Source: Lutjanus erythropterus
Lineage: Eukaryota; Chordata; Actinopteri; Lutjaniformes; Lutjanidae
DNA length: 64,000 nt
Direction: 5' to 3'
Assembly (NCBI GenBank): GCA_020091685.1
Contig: CM034610.1
Location: forward strand, 11,096,746-11,160,745
The translations under genes and the position numbers were made by a program. The notes beneath the pieces were generated by a model that saw only the letters and a list, made by a program, of their open reading frames with translations, did no database searches and was not told the DNA's origin. Shown one piece after another: positions 27,401-40,719 of the stretch (positions are counted from its first letter, which is position 1; every line of letters starts with the position of its first letter).

Positions 27401-30400
27401 TTTGTTGTTGTATGGTTATGAATGAAAGACAGAATGAGAGAAGACCAAAAAGATGAAGAGTGAAAAGAGCAAGAGAATGAGGAAGCAAAGGTGTGTATTT
27501 GTGTAAGCTCTTCCGATGTTGGAGAAAATTACAGTGATCGGTCAAAGCGCACTTATCAGGGGTGACACTTGATGAATATCCTGGAGACAGGGCCGCCCTT
27601 ATCAAGAGCCAGCTTTAATTGAAAGCGGGGACATTTGGACTTTGCCTCTAAGGTGGTGAGTGGTGGGCAGGCGAGGCAACTGAAAGCCTTGCTCCTCTCC
27701 TCCACCATAAAACAAATCACCCTGCAGCAGATGCCAGGGTAATTATTCACACACACAGCTGTCGTAAATATTAGCGGCTAAAACCAGAGCTGCAGAGCGA
27801 GGGATGAAGAGATGGAGGTGGAAATGGAAGTAGAGAGGGTGAGAATGAAAAAAAGAAATCCAAGAGGAGGGAAGCTGAAGAAGTAAGCGACTAAAGAAAG
27901 AGAAATTGGTGCACAGAGGAGGGAAGGAATGAAACACAGAGGAAGGGATACAGCGGAGTTGGTGCTGCCATCCAGACAATTTAATTAGGTGTCACCTTAG
28001 GACAGAGCGGCTCAATGGATTGGTTCCAAGTCTCCTTGAAAGAGCAAAGCAGGAGTATTTGTTATATGTCAGGTACTATCACGCACTTGCCACCCGTCTA
28101 CACTTTGTTTTAGGAAACATGAGGCCAATAAATTAACAGGCCAAACAGCTGAACTGCATTTCCACAGCTTTATGGCCAAGTCTCTCTTTCTCCCTGGAGG
28201 TGTGGGATTGTGGAGGATCCGGACGGTCCCAATATCAAGTTACTATACTTCACTCTGACATGGAGCTACAGCACTGTACCGGAAACCAGGAGTATAATGA
28301 AAAAAGTAGAGCTGTGTCTCCAGTTCAACGGGTTCAAGCCTAGAGGCTCCACTGCGTCTGTGATTCTGTTAGTGAGAACTTGCGGTTATAGTTTCTATTT
28401 TCTGTCAAACTGCTGGGGGTTATTGCAACCTCTGGGAGACAGCGAGAGCGCACGTGTGTGGATGTGTGTTTATGTGTGGAGAAATCCATACATGAATAGA
28501 TTTTTACATGGTGACTGCGCACTCCTCACCTGTACCAGAGCCTCCTTCATGGCAGCCCAATTGGAAACCCTCCAAGCACACTCGAGCATGAGATAAGGGT
28601 TCGAGTGGCCTTTAGATTGACCATATTCTGTCAATGGCTCCCACTGGTTCAATTCCTTCGAACAGCTGGACATGAAAACAACAGAGATGAAAAGTTTAGG
28701 CAACTTTAAAAAGATTATGCTTATAAATGAGCTGCAGCTGTACTAATTAAGGGTTCCTTTTTATCATTCCAACTCAGTGTGTCATTAGGAGCTGTCACTG
28801 TTGGAGCTTTGGCTGGTTAAAAATTTGTTTATCATTTCTGCGTTTTAACATATCTTCTGGATTTTTAACAATTGCGTAGACTCGTTGGTGTTTCTTTGTC
28901 TCAACAATACTGTTGCGAATTTCCTTTCACACCTTTTCTTAAGTCAAATTCAAGCACTTTTCAACATTTTTCGAGGTACATTTCCAAACTTTTCTAGCAT
29001 CTTGCAGCTTTGGTGAATTACATATTTATACATGCTAACAATGATTATTTCAGTCCTTTTTCACATTAAGTCAAGTTATTGTGCTATTAACATTCAAGAT
29101 TATGATTTGTGATAGCATTCTGTAGAATTAAAGGAAAACAAAACAAAGTTTCATGTTTCAAAATAAGTCACTTGTCTCTAAGCAGACTAGTGAGACAACC
29201 TGGTTGAGCCTATATTGGAGTAAATTCTTTTAAGGATTTCCAGCATCTGTGCAAACCTCATCCTTCTAATTTTATGAATGACTTGCATGGCAGAAAGTGC
29301 CAAATATTAGAGGAAAAACACACTTTATGTTGGATCGAATGTAAAATAACACTCATGTTTTTTAAATAGGCAAACATACAACACGGAGGGATCACTTGGT
29401 CTTGCAGGGAGGCATGCTGGTTGCCCTAAACTGTGGCAAGTTGTAAAAAAAGACATTGAATTCAGATGCACAGACTTGATGGAAATTTCCTGCTGACAGA
29501 TATATTTTTTCCAGTAATAACACCTTTGCCACATATATGAATAAAAATTATATCTAGGCCTGCAAAGAAAAAAGTGACATGGTGACAGATTTATGGAGGA
29601 AAAATATACATATCATAACAGAAATTCAGTTTGTCCAATGTATTCTTAAGATATTGTTTCCGAATGCACTGCTGTATAATTGGTGTGATGAATGGAATAA
29701 ATGTTATCTGGTACATGAAATCAATGGTGTACAGTATATATATAAATTATTAAAGTAAAAATCCACTGTGGTTTTGTGCTCTGCTGGCCCTCTTGATGTG
29801 TAAGACAGACTGCCCTCTGGAATACCAGAACCTTTTCTGTTCCTCAAATCTTACCGTATCCAGTGGTCCTCCCAGAGCTGGTACTCTGGGAAAATGGCAG
29901 AGGACACGTTGCTCCTCTCATGCTCTTTTCTAGCCTTCTCCATTGCTTTCTCATAACTTTCTTGAGCCTGAACACAAGAGAAATAAAATTTTTAGTGCAT
30001 GCTTCTAGAGGCTAATAAAATGATAATCACTGCAACAAGCCTGCACCAGTTTGTCTATTCTCATTTATATAATATTTAAAGCAACTCTCAGTAAAATGTA
30101 ACACAATGTACCTCCATCACAAATTACAGCCTCAAAAATGATCAAGTAGTTAAAGGTAGGATTTATTTGCAGGACAGTGAACCCAATAAACTGGAAACAG
30201 CTACATACATTTTAAAGTGGCAAGTGCTATGCTTACAAGTTTTCTCTCACCTGTTCAAAGAAGCCATGCTGCTCGTAAGCAATGGCTGTGGCGGTCTCAG
30301 GAAACTTGCATCTCTTCTGCCACAGGCCCGCCCACATGTCCTCCTCTTGGAGCAGAGAGTAGAGCTCTGCTAGGGAGTCCAGAATTTCCTATAGAGAAGT

Positions 30401-33400
30401 AGGCAAAATATGGATGGCAGATGAACAAATTAAAATTCTGAATGAGAGCTGAGAGTAGCTTTGCTAGTGAGTTCAGTTCTAACAAGATAAGATTAGATAC
30501 GATTTGCCAACTTTAAACATGAGGCTGCAACACACAATGACAAATATATCTCCAGATCCTCCGCTGTGAAAGAGAAGGATAAGTAAAAAGTTACAGTTTT
30601 GAGAAGCTAATCCCAACCATGTATTCTGTTTTACAGGCTTTCCTTTTCCAGACAAAAAGAAACATAACACTGTACAAAGACTGTCAATTGTACAGTTCAC
30701 AAAAAATAGTGGAAACTATCCAAAATAAAGAAATAAAGAAAGAAACAAAGCACATATTGCTAACTCTGAGCTTAAATCTAAACACATTACCTGCTGAGGT
30801 GGTGTGATGCTCTCCTGCTCATAGAACTCTGTGCTCTGCTTGGGTTTGCTATGCAGGCTGAGGCCCTTTTCAAAGGCCTGCTGCTCCAACATCAGAGTGG
30901 AGCGCAGCCAGAGGTTGTGTGTCTTGCCCAAGTATTTCAGCACACAAGGGCGGATGGGAATGGGAGGCACACACTGGGACATGGCCTCCACAAAGCAGTT
31001 TAGGGCACTGGGCTGGCAGTCCCTCTGGGCTTGGTGGCTACCACTGCACAGGAAAGGACTCATTTCTCCTGACAAAGCCTGGAGAAGAGAGAGAGAGGGC
31101 TCATCAACCTACCCAGTTTCACAGTCGACAGCAGTGCACTGATATAGCATATTGATAAAGGCATTCTGTTGCATGTATGTAATGCAACATGATACCTTTT
31201 TCCAGTAAAAGAGCCATTAAAAAACAGGAAAAGAGAGCTGAAACAAAACAGTTAAGACGACTGGGAATGGACAGATGACAATAAAAAAAATGTTCAACAA
31301 GTCATTGAAGTCCATTAATTTCTTGCAGTAACGAACCATGTGAATTTAAATACATGTTGTATGTTGTGATTTTTCACACTACTATACTAATAGCATGTCC
31401 TCTTCTGAAGTTTCTATCCTTGCCTCTAACTTATTCTTTGCCTGTTTCACATTCAGTAGAGTTCAAATTAATGCTGAATATTCACAGAACGAGTAAGTGT
31501 CTGTTCACAGTGATTTCTTAGTCATAAGAAATAAATCTTTTATATAACCTTTTAGAAGGAGTAGATGTTTATAATGGTTAAATTGAGTAATATGTTAATT
31601 GAGTCTGGCAGGCAGTAAGGCTGGCAGTAACTGGATCATTTTCATGTGTATTTTTGGAGCAGTGAGCTTTTGTTTTCAGGACAACAGGCTTAGCTTTACA
31701 TCAACAGACAATTCAAAGTTATAAACAGCTGATCAGCTTACAGCGTAGGATTTGTCATTGCTTGTTATTGTCAGATTACAATGTTGCACTCTTCTTGCAC
31801 TCCTGCAGTGTTTGTCCAGCCTGCCTGAGCATTCTCGAGTCTGGGGAGGAGGGAGAGGAGGCAAACAGTTTGCCTCAACCATAGACTGTATATTAAATAG
31901 GATTTCAACCCATTTAATATAACTTCTATGGCTCTAGCTCACTATTTGGACCATTGTACTTATTTTTGACATGAAATTGTTACATATTGCTCTTTTAATA
32001 TAATAAAAGCAATTGTAACTACTTAACCCAGTCATAGTTACTCATTTTTAATTAATGCAACTATTTACCACTTCTATTTGTATGTAACACTACGCAAAAA
32101 TCGTGAAAAAAGCATTATTTTCTTGCTTGATCTGCACAGGGCCGCTCCATGCAATCAAAGCCTTTCTGAACGCCCACAGAATAGACTTTGAGCGTGACCA
32201 CGGAGTTACTGCTCTGATAATCATGACTGACACACACTCAGAAATAAATGATGTATTGGTAATGAATATAATTTTCACTGCCCGTTGACAGAATGGAATA
32301 ATTAATGCCTTGATGGTCACTTTAATTAGGCTGGTGGTGAAGAGGGCCAATATGTGAACAGAAGTAAATTCCTTCCTAAGAGGAATATGCTTTTCCATCA
32401 CTCCCATGTAATAATCGGCCCAGAGATATAAAGCCGGAGCAGCAGTGATGACTCTATTATCCCCCCTAAATTGATACGGTGTAATGGTGACATGAAAGGC
32501 AGAGCTGAGGCAGAAATCAGAATAAACACATGTGACATATTTGTGACTTCATGCCTGTCACAGGAAGAAAATATCATCATTTTGAAGCCATTTTTCTTTT
32601 GACTGCATCTTTCAGATGTTTGAGAGCTCAATCACTTCAAATCAAGGCCTTTCAACGAGCCTCAAAATTCTCTATATGCATCTGGTTCGTTAAACTCATT
32701 ACAGCTTTCCTCCTTCAACTTTCTCGTTTCCATATTTAGCATAAATGAATCTGTCCTCATTAAGTGGAATTGCACGTTTTGAGGCAGAAATGGGATGGCC
32801 AAGGTCAAAGTTACAGTCTGCTTGCTAAAGTCATTGATGAGATACAGGAAAGGATACAGGGAGTGGATGACTCTGCGTGCGTGCGTGCGTGCATGCGTGC
32901 GTGCAAAATGAAAGCATATATATAGACAAAGTCAAAAATACTGGGGATGGACAGATAAGTGTGCACCTGTGGTTATGATTAATTTTCTGAAAAAGACTGA
33001 CCGGTAATTTTGGGTTTTCATACCAAAGAACACACATTTTGGATTTAAAAAGTAGTGGGTAGAGTTACACGGTGTAGAAGCTTGGGCTTTATCAGGGCTT
33101 TCTTAGGGCTATATCACATTTCCGCTACACGATAACTGGTATTGATGAAGGCATCATTATATTTTAAACGATAACCAGCCCCGCATATAAAACTGAAGTT
33201 GCCAAACTCTATGCTTCTCTGATCTGAGTGCAACTCAAGAGGGCAATGAGTTCTACTTACATGCTGCTGCCTGTCAGAGAGGATCTTCCAGAGGCGAGGG
33301 AAGAGCTGAACCCAGGTCCTCTCAGCCAAAGGCGTGGAAATGTGACAAAGCTGGACCAGAGCATTCAGAAGTGCCCCCGTCTAACACAGAGCAGAGAAAA

Positions 33401-36400
33401 ATGACAGCTGCTGACACAGCAAGGCAGTGGTGTTCTTAATCCTTGTCTTCAGGACTCAAGAGTGCTGCTGATTTACTATCCTACTGGGCTGTTAATTGTA
33501 TTCGACTGATGTCCTGTGTCAAAATCAGTTCCTGATTTTATAGCTAGAATAAAAATCAGCAAGACTCTGGGTCATATGAAATTTCTGCACAGCATCAATC
33601 AGGGCAAATGGTTCAAAATATGATGAAGTTCAACACAGCTTACTCCAATATTGCCAGTAGAAACAACTGGGTAAGGGGCAATTTTGAAAAATGCTCAACA
33701 TAATGGTTAGATATATCATTGCTGTCAGTTTTGTCAAAGTTCATTCAGTTTCATCAAACCCCTCAGTGCACTCTAAACTAAAGAACAGAGTATATGGTGG
33801 CTTCAGAAGGACCAATCTTACCTTGACCTCCCGTAGTGAGTCAAGAAACTTGTCATGGCGGTTTGTAAGCATGTGCAGTTGGTTGCCTGCATCTCTCTCA
33901 GCCTGCTCCTTACTCTTGGGAATGGCCGTCTGGTCACCTGGTGCTAACTCTATATCTATCTCCACATCCTGCCAGAGCACAAAACAAGAAAAGAAAACAA
34001 TTGTCTTTTGTGAGAGCTTTGACATTTATTCTTCACATTGGAGACAAAGCTGTTTTGAAAGGGCATTTTATGACAGTCAAAAGCATCAAAAGCTTCTAGG
34101 CAATGGGCGACATATGAGAACAGACACTCATTTTGACAAAGTACAAGTGAAGAATCAAGGCTTTAATGTTTTCTTAGGACCACAATGTGTAACACATTCC
34201 TAACAGAGATAACGTGCTAAATTACATGAGAAAACACATCTCTTGATGCATTGTAGTGTGTGTGTGTCAGGTTGTCTGTCCCACCTCCTCCTTGGTCTCG
34301 CTGTTCTCTCTCTCACGCGGCTCCTGCTTGACATGTGTTGCCATGGCGAAGGCGGCGCGGTCATGGCTGTCGGCCAGGTTGATGACGTTTGTGATAGACG
34401 GCAGCATGGATCCCTGGCAGCTGGTGCCGATGATGGTGTTTCGTTCACAAACTGCCAGCAGTAGCTAACAAGAACACACACACACAGACCAACAAGTGCA
34501 AAACACCATCAGTGACAGTAAATGACACAACGGGCATGCCAAGAGGCTATCTGAAACTTAAAAAAATAAATAAATAAATAAATAAATAACACACACGCAT
34601 CAACAATATATTCTTTTTAATGGTGGATAAAAGGCTTAAAAGGACTCCTGAAAGATCAGAAGCAGCACTCTGTTTACCTCGATGCACTGTTTGATCCAGA
34701 AGTGGCTGCCCATGGCCTCCCAGTTCTGAGAGCAGCAGATGTAGAGCAGCCTCTCATAGACACGCCGCTTCATGGAGGCGTCAAATACCTCAAAGAACTT
34801 GGCTCTGATCAGCGGCTGAGTACAGCGAAGCCCCGAGAGGAAGGCCGGCTCCAACTTGGATGTAATGTCACTTCCTGAAAGGCTCTCATCCCTGTATAAT
34901 GTGATGGACAAAACATTTACTTGACAGAGCTTGCATGCTGGCTCTTACCCATTTCACTTCCATGATTCATGTGCACGGGATTCAGGCATTTTGTTTGTAA
35001 TAAAAAATTTAATTCACTTAGAACATCTGCTGTAACTGAAAGCAGTCATGGCATTGATGCACAGCCAAAACTTAAGTGAGACAACTGTGAAAAAACAACT
35101 CACAAGCTCTAGCAAAACAATATAGTACACACTGAAATAACAAAAATCACCTGCACTATGCAATAAATCCATATATACGTAGTAATGAGATGTGCTTATT
35201 CAACTCTTTGGTCAATTTGGAGGCCATGCTGTTGGTGTTTATTACTTGTTTTCCTTGAGAACCTTGAGTGCTACAAGTCCACAATTCAAATTCTCTGCCT
35301 CTGAGCGTCATTTTGTTATGTAACTTTTACACAGCTGAAACTGCACTGACAAGAATTACTGAGACACTGAGGGCTGAGTGGCATTTTAAGGGACTTACAG
35401 TGATGTACACAAATACTCACTGCAGGGTTTCTGCAGGTTTCAGCAAGTTAACTTTGAGAGATTTTAAGGCAGTTATAAATGCAATTAGACCTATTTCACA
35501 TCACTGAAATATGTCATTGATTCGATGTTGGTTTTGTTTTATAGTTGTCACAACAAAATCAATACATTTTCACCCAAAAGTGACACAATTTAAATTTTTG
35601 TAAGCTGCATTTGTAATTTTTTATATTAGTAAGTATCATTATAATATGGTAAATAAATCTGCCAGTGTAAGGGATAAGGTGCTGGTTCATCGCAAGAACA
35701 TCTTAGGTGGAATATCAAAATAACCCACTGCACATTGAGCTGACTGTGACACTGTCAAACTGTGACTTTATTAAGAGCGAGAAACGTGTTTAGCTCGTGG
35801 TTTCTTCAGGTTCACTCAGCAAAATTACATGACTACTGACAGGTCATTATGATATGCTTTTAAACAAGGATAGTTCACTTTAACACAGGCATGCATTGTT
35901 TTTCACTTTGCTATTTTTAATCTGTTTGGTCAATTAACTGTCCAAATGAACCACATAATATTATGAAAATAATTAATATTTACAGCTCAATTTCCTTCTG
36001 GTATTTCTGTTACTGTAGACATAATTATACATACTAATTAGCTAAAATAAAAAACAATCTTCTTTGGGATTAAGGGGTTATTTACAAATATGGCGGGCAG
36101 GCAGGCAGGTTGGATTCCAAACATATTACAAGCAGTGAAAGTTATCTCATAGCAACATTCAAACGCAAGGTGCCAGCACGTTTAAACAGCCGTGTCATTT
36201 AGTACTGAGGATCACTCAAGTGTGAGGAGACGGCAGTTAACACTGAATATTGGGTGAAATTAAGTATCTTTGATGTGGTGAATCCAGTGATAGTAAAGCA
36301 CTAACGGTCACGCATTAAACACTTAAATAACAAACGCCATCATTTCTACATCATCCCGCTGCACTGAATGGGCCTCATGGGTATGATTCACATAACAGAA

Positions 36401-39400
36401 GGAGAGAGGGAAGGTATAAACGACAACAAAGGCGAGACTACCACAGCTGCATATTGCCCCTATTTGTGCCATTCTCTTAATCACACATTGTTCTGCCACA
36501 GCTGCTTTATCATTCCATTATCATTACTTCCTGTCCATCATGGCTTTATGGCTCATTTTAAATCTTTTGACACATAGAGCAGATGGGGCGGAGGGATACA
36601 GGGGTACATTTGGCTGATTGAATGTGTATGTGTGTAAGACAGAAAGACAAAGAGAGCTGTGGTGTGATGAATAGTGGGCAGTAAGACAGTCTCTCCCCTC
36701 TGGCCCCCACCTGCTGTGTGTCCTGTCATGAGTCCTGACACTACTGTAGCCCTGTGAAACACCCTGGCACGTTATCTATCGCTATCACTACCTGCTGTCT
36801 TTCTGACCTCTTCTGCACACACCTACTCTCCACCTTTTTGCCATTCAGCTTCAATTTCTATTAATTAATTCCTCCTTCCATGTACCACCAACTGATTCTA
36901 ACCATGATCTATCTTTCCTCACCCTTACTTGCATCTTAAAAAAAAGATGAATGGTGCACTACTCATTCTTCTAACCCACTCCTCCTAATCTCCATTTTCC
37001 TTTGCTCCTTGACCCAACCTCCCATGTCTTTCCTCTGCCTCAAACCCCTGACCTTCATCCCCTTCCAGTTAAGATGGATGCAAGGGCAGCATGGCGGCGG
37101 TGGCACAGCCATTTGGCCATGTGATGAATGGCGGTAATTACCTGTAGACGTAATTAACGAGGTCCAAGAACTGGCCGTTTAACTCAAGTTCATCGGGAAA
37201 ACGCTTCTCTATGTAGGTCATCATCTTCACCAGCAAGATGGACTTCTCCCGCAGGTTGGGCATCTGGAAGGAGAAGGGAGAAGAGAGACAGAGGAGAAGG
37301 GTGCTATGAAAATTGAAGAGACCGAGGGCAGAGGAATGGAGAAAATAAAAAACACAATCTATCCATTATTTTTCTTGTAAGTGCATCTCTCTGTCCACCT
37401 CAGCCTTTTACCGCTTGCTCTCCTTCTACAGCTTAAAAGAAAATAAAGACCAAAGACACCTCTGTGGGTATTATGCTAATGTTAACCTCACTGAGTTTAG
37501 AAAATGTGCTTTGCTTGTTGTTTGTCCAAAGGTTTCACACCTTTTACAATGTTCTTTGCTGATTCAGTTCTCTCATTCACACATGCTATTATCAAAGAAA
37601 TAATGCGATGATCTGCTGAATCACGCATTTCTATTTGTTTGTACACATCTTATTTGTGTAACTTCTAACACTCTGTACTGCCTCACTGAGAAAAGCCTCA
37701 CCTGATTGGCAGCCATGGGAGAGTTGTTTTTCACCCACTCTTCAACAATTTTGACGACAGCACGGAGGATTTTGGGGTCAGGTGACTTCTCAATCAGCGA
37801 AGTGAGGATGACCTGGATGAAGTTCTTTCTCATCTCCATGCTCATGACTGACAGTCGAGTCTTCACCAGGTCAAGACTCAGCATTACCAGCTCACTGGTC
37901 ACTGTGTGAACAGAGAGCTTAACAATCAGAAGCAGACTCATACAAAAGAACTACCAAGAAACACAAGAATTGCAGTTTTAGTATTAATACTGATGGTCAG
38001 CATTTTCTCAGGGTTCCAACCCTTTTCTACAGATAATTTTCCTGGACATTTTCAATGATGATCTGGCTGGTATGACTACGCATGTTCCTCTCTGTGGATT
38101 TCTCACATGGCTCAGTGGACAAGACTTCCTCTCTATGGAAGTCTGAGTTTAACTTAAACTTCCACTATCTCCTTGACATTTTGTCACTAACTCCTGTAAC
38201 TAGAGGATCAGTGTTAAATAAACATTACATTTATCATGCATTAATTCCTATTTGTTGTTTTGCACTCATGTCCCATTAGTAAACAACTGTGTCAACCATG
38301 TCCAACACATATTTGAAACCACTACTCCTAGCCACATTTTAATCGCAAAGTTTAAACCTTTGCTAGACCTGACTTAGTGCGTGTTTCCACATCATCTATA
38401 AACTACCGTTTGAATGTTAACATAATTCTGAACAAAATGACAATGTTATTTGTTCTGTGAAGCTCAAAAGTTCATTCACAACTAAAAGAAAATAGGCGAA
38501 TGTTAAAACAATGTTCTGGGACAACACAAGATTCTCCAGAACATTTAATAGTTTTAATCATTTTCCATGTGTTTTCCATGATTGAAAAATAGGTCAACTT
38601 TTTTCCAGGATATGTGGGAACCCTGATTATTCCAAGTTTTGTATAAATAAGCTTCAAAGCCACCAGCTGACTGGAGTTTTTTTTCAGTATCAGCTAGGTA
38701 AGCAACTGCCAAATTTACCTTCTTTTAGCGTATTAGATTAGTGAGACATGAACAATCTTTAGAGGCAAAGGCCTTGCTGGTCAGATAGCCTTTGGTCTTG
38801 AGTGACTATAACTGCGTCTAGTGGAGGGTAAATGTCTGTGTTTCCCGATATAGTCATTAGGGGCCCATTTAAAGCTCTGATAGCATCTTACAGCCATTAC
38901 CTCCCATCTGAGAACTAGCAACAGGAATTATGTACTGCCTGACTTCTATAAACCTGGTGAAGTCAGGCTTAGAGAACAGGGAACCTTGATGAATTTCATG
39001 AGAAAGCTAAGCAACCTAAGAAATTTAAACAGCAACACTTAAACTTGTGAAACTGTTTTCTTTACCCTTGCTGACTGACAAAGAGGGCAAGCTGTCAAGA
39101 GGTTCAACGTCAAACAGAGTCTACCCTTTCAAACGCACAGCAAAAAAGCACAAGGTGACCATCTGTTTGCTTTCTCCAGTGAGAGACTACAAGACAATAG
39201 AGGGTAGGAACTACCCTGTGAAACCAGACTATCTGTAGAGTGGATCTCTCCTGACCATGTCAGCTATTGAGAGCACAGCTGCAGCCATTGATATAGAACC
39301 TTTGATACGGTCTTTATGGAGCCGGGCCCTGCTGAGATACACTAGATATCCGAGCTCCAACTGCGTCTGAGGAAGGTCATCATGAGTGTGCGTGTGTTGT

Positions 39401-40646
39401 GTACAACTGACCTCACACACAGTCAACCCGTTGTTGGATCAGGGCTGGGGAAAGTACGCACACTGGCATTCCTGATAATGTGAGCCAACTGTAACTGCAC
39501 CCCTGCAGAAGAAGTTCAACTGAAATGGCAGCTGATGTCTAGTGATGTCTCTGAGCTCTAATTGTGACTCATGTGTAGTGACGTCAAGAACTGGGTTCAA
39601 TAGTAGGGCCACACAGGGAGGGGAACTGTAGCCTAACACAGTCAATTACTGTTTGGCACCAGAGACTTTAAGGAAACGTCTTCCTCTCTACTCTCCTGCA
39701 CACACGAGCTCAGTATCACAACACAGAAAGGAGGGGCGTCACTGGTTGGCCACGGCCAGCAAACGTCACTTCAGTCCGCCTGGATCGCCTTGGCCCCACT
39801 CCAGAGGTCCATCTTGAGCGTGGCTCGGCGTGATAAAAGTAGTAATAACATGGTTTGACTTGGTACAGCCAAAAGCACCAGTGGAAAAGCCCTACTAGAC
39901 TATAGTTATGTTTACATGGACAATATTTCTTCAATCTGATTGAAATCTGATTTAGTTTATGTGGTCGCTTAATAAAGTCACCTGATTAAACATGTGTTTA
40001 GATGCCCCACAGCATTAACCATAATGTAACTTTCTGCACATGTTAAAACTGGTTCTGCCCACTGTAATCAGCCAATAATAATTAAAGATGGACTCACATC
40101 GTCCTGAGAAAAATATTTGCATATCTAAATATTTTCGGATTTCTTACGGAGAAGTTGTATCCACAACTGACCAGTTCTGTCTGACTACCATCAAGTTTCT
40201 GTGCCTCCAAGAAACTTGTTTGTGGCACATCACCTACCCCTACATGGAGCAGAATGCACAGAAAGGATATATTTATTTCAACAAGAGAGAAACAACTGGA
40301 TTAAGTGTTTACCTTGTTACTATTTTAATTTTTAACAGAATATTTAATATTACACCACCCCTCTAAAATGAAATGTCCTTACAATGCAGCCAGATTGGAT
40401 CAGTGTCTTTCAATTGAGGTGTTTAAATGAGGCACTTTTATTTAGATTATTTGTGGACTATTAGGGTATAAACATATGTAAAAGCAGCTTATGTTTGAGT
40501 TTTATACTCCATTGCTGGTATTGTTTAATCAGCCAATTCTTGCCCCTTGTAATTATGAAACGAGTAGTTTTAGTTAACTGTGTTTTTATGTAATGGTCAG
40601 AATCTATTTTTTATCGGTAGTGGATTATATTACTTGTAATATAATG

Positions 40647-40719
<73 letters not shown>

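Noticed and set aside
33691-34203. 170-codon plus-strand open frame
   Set aside because: It overlaps TRRAP exon 22 on the opposite strand, and its sequence is the shadow of that exon plus intron.
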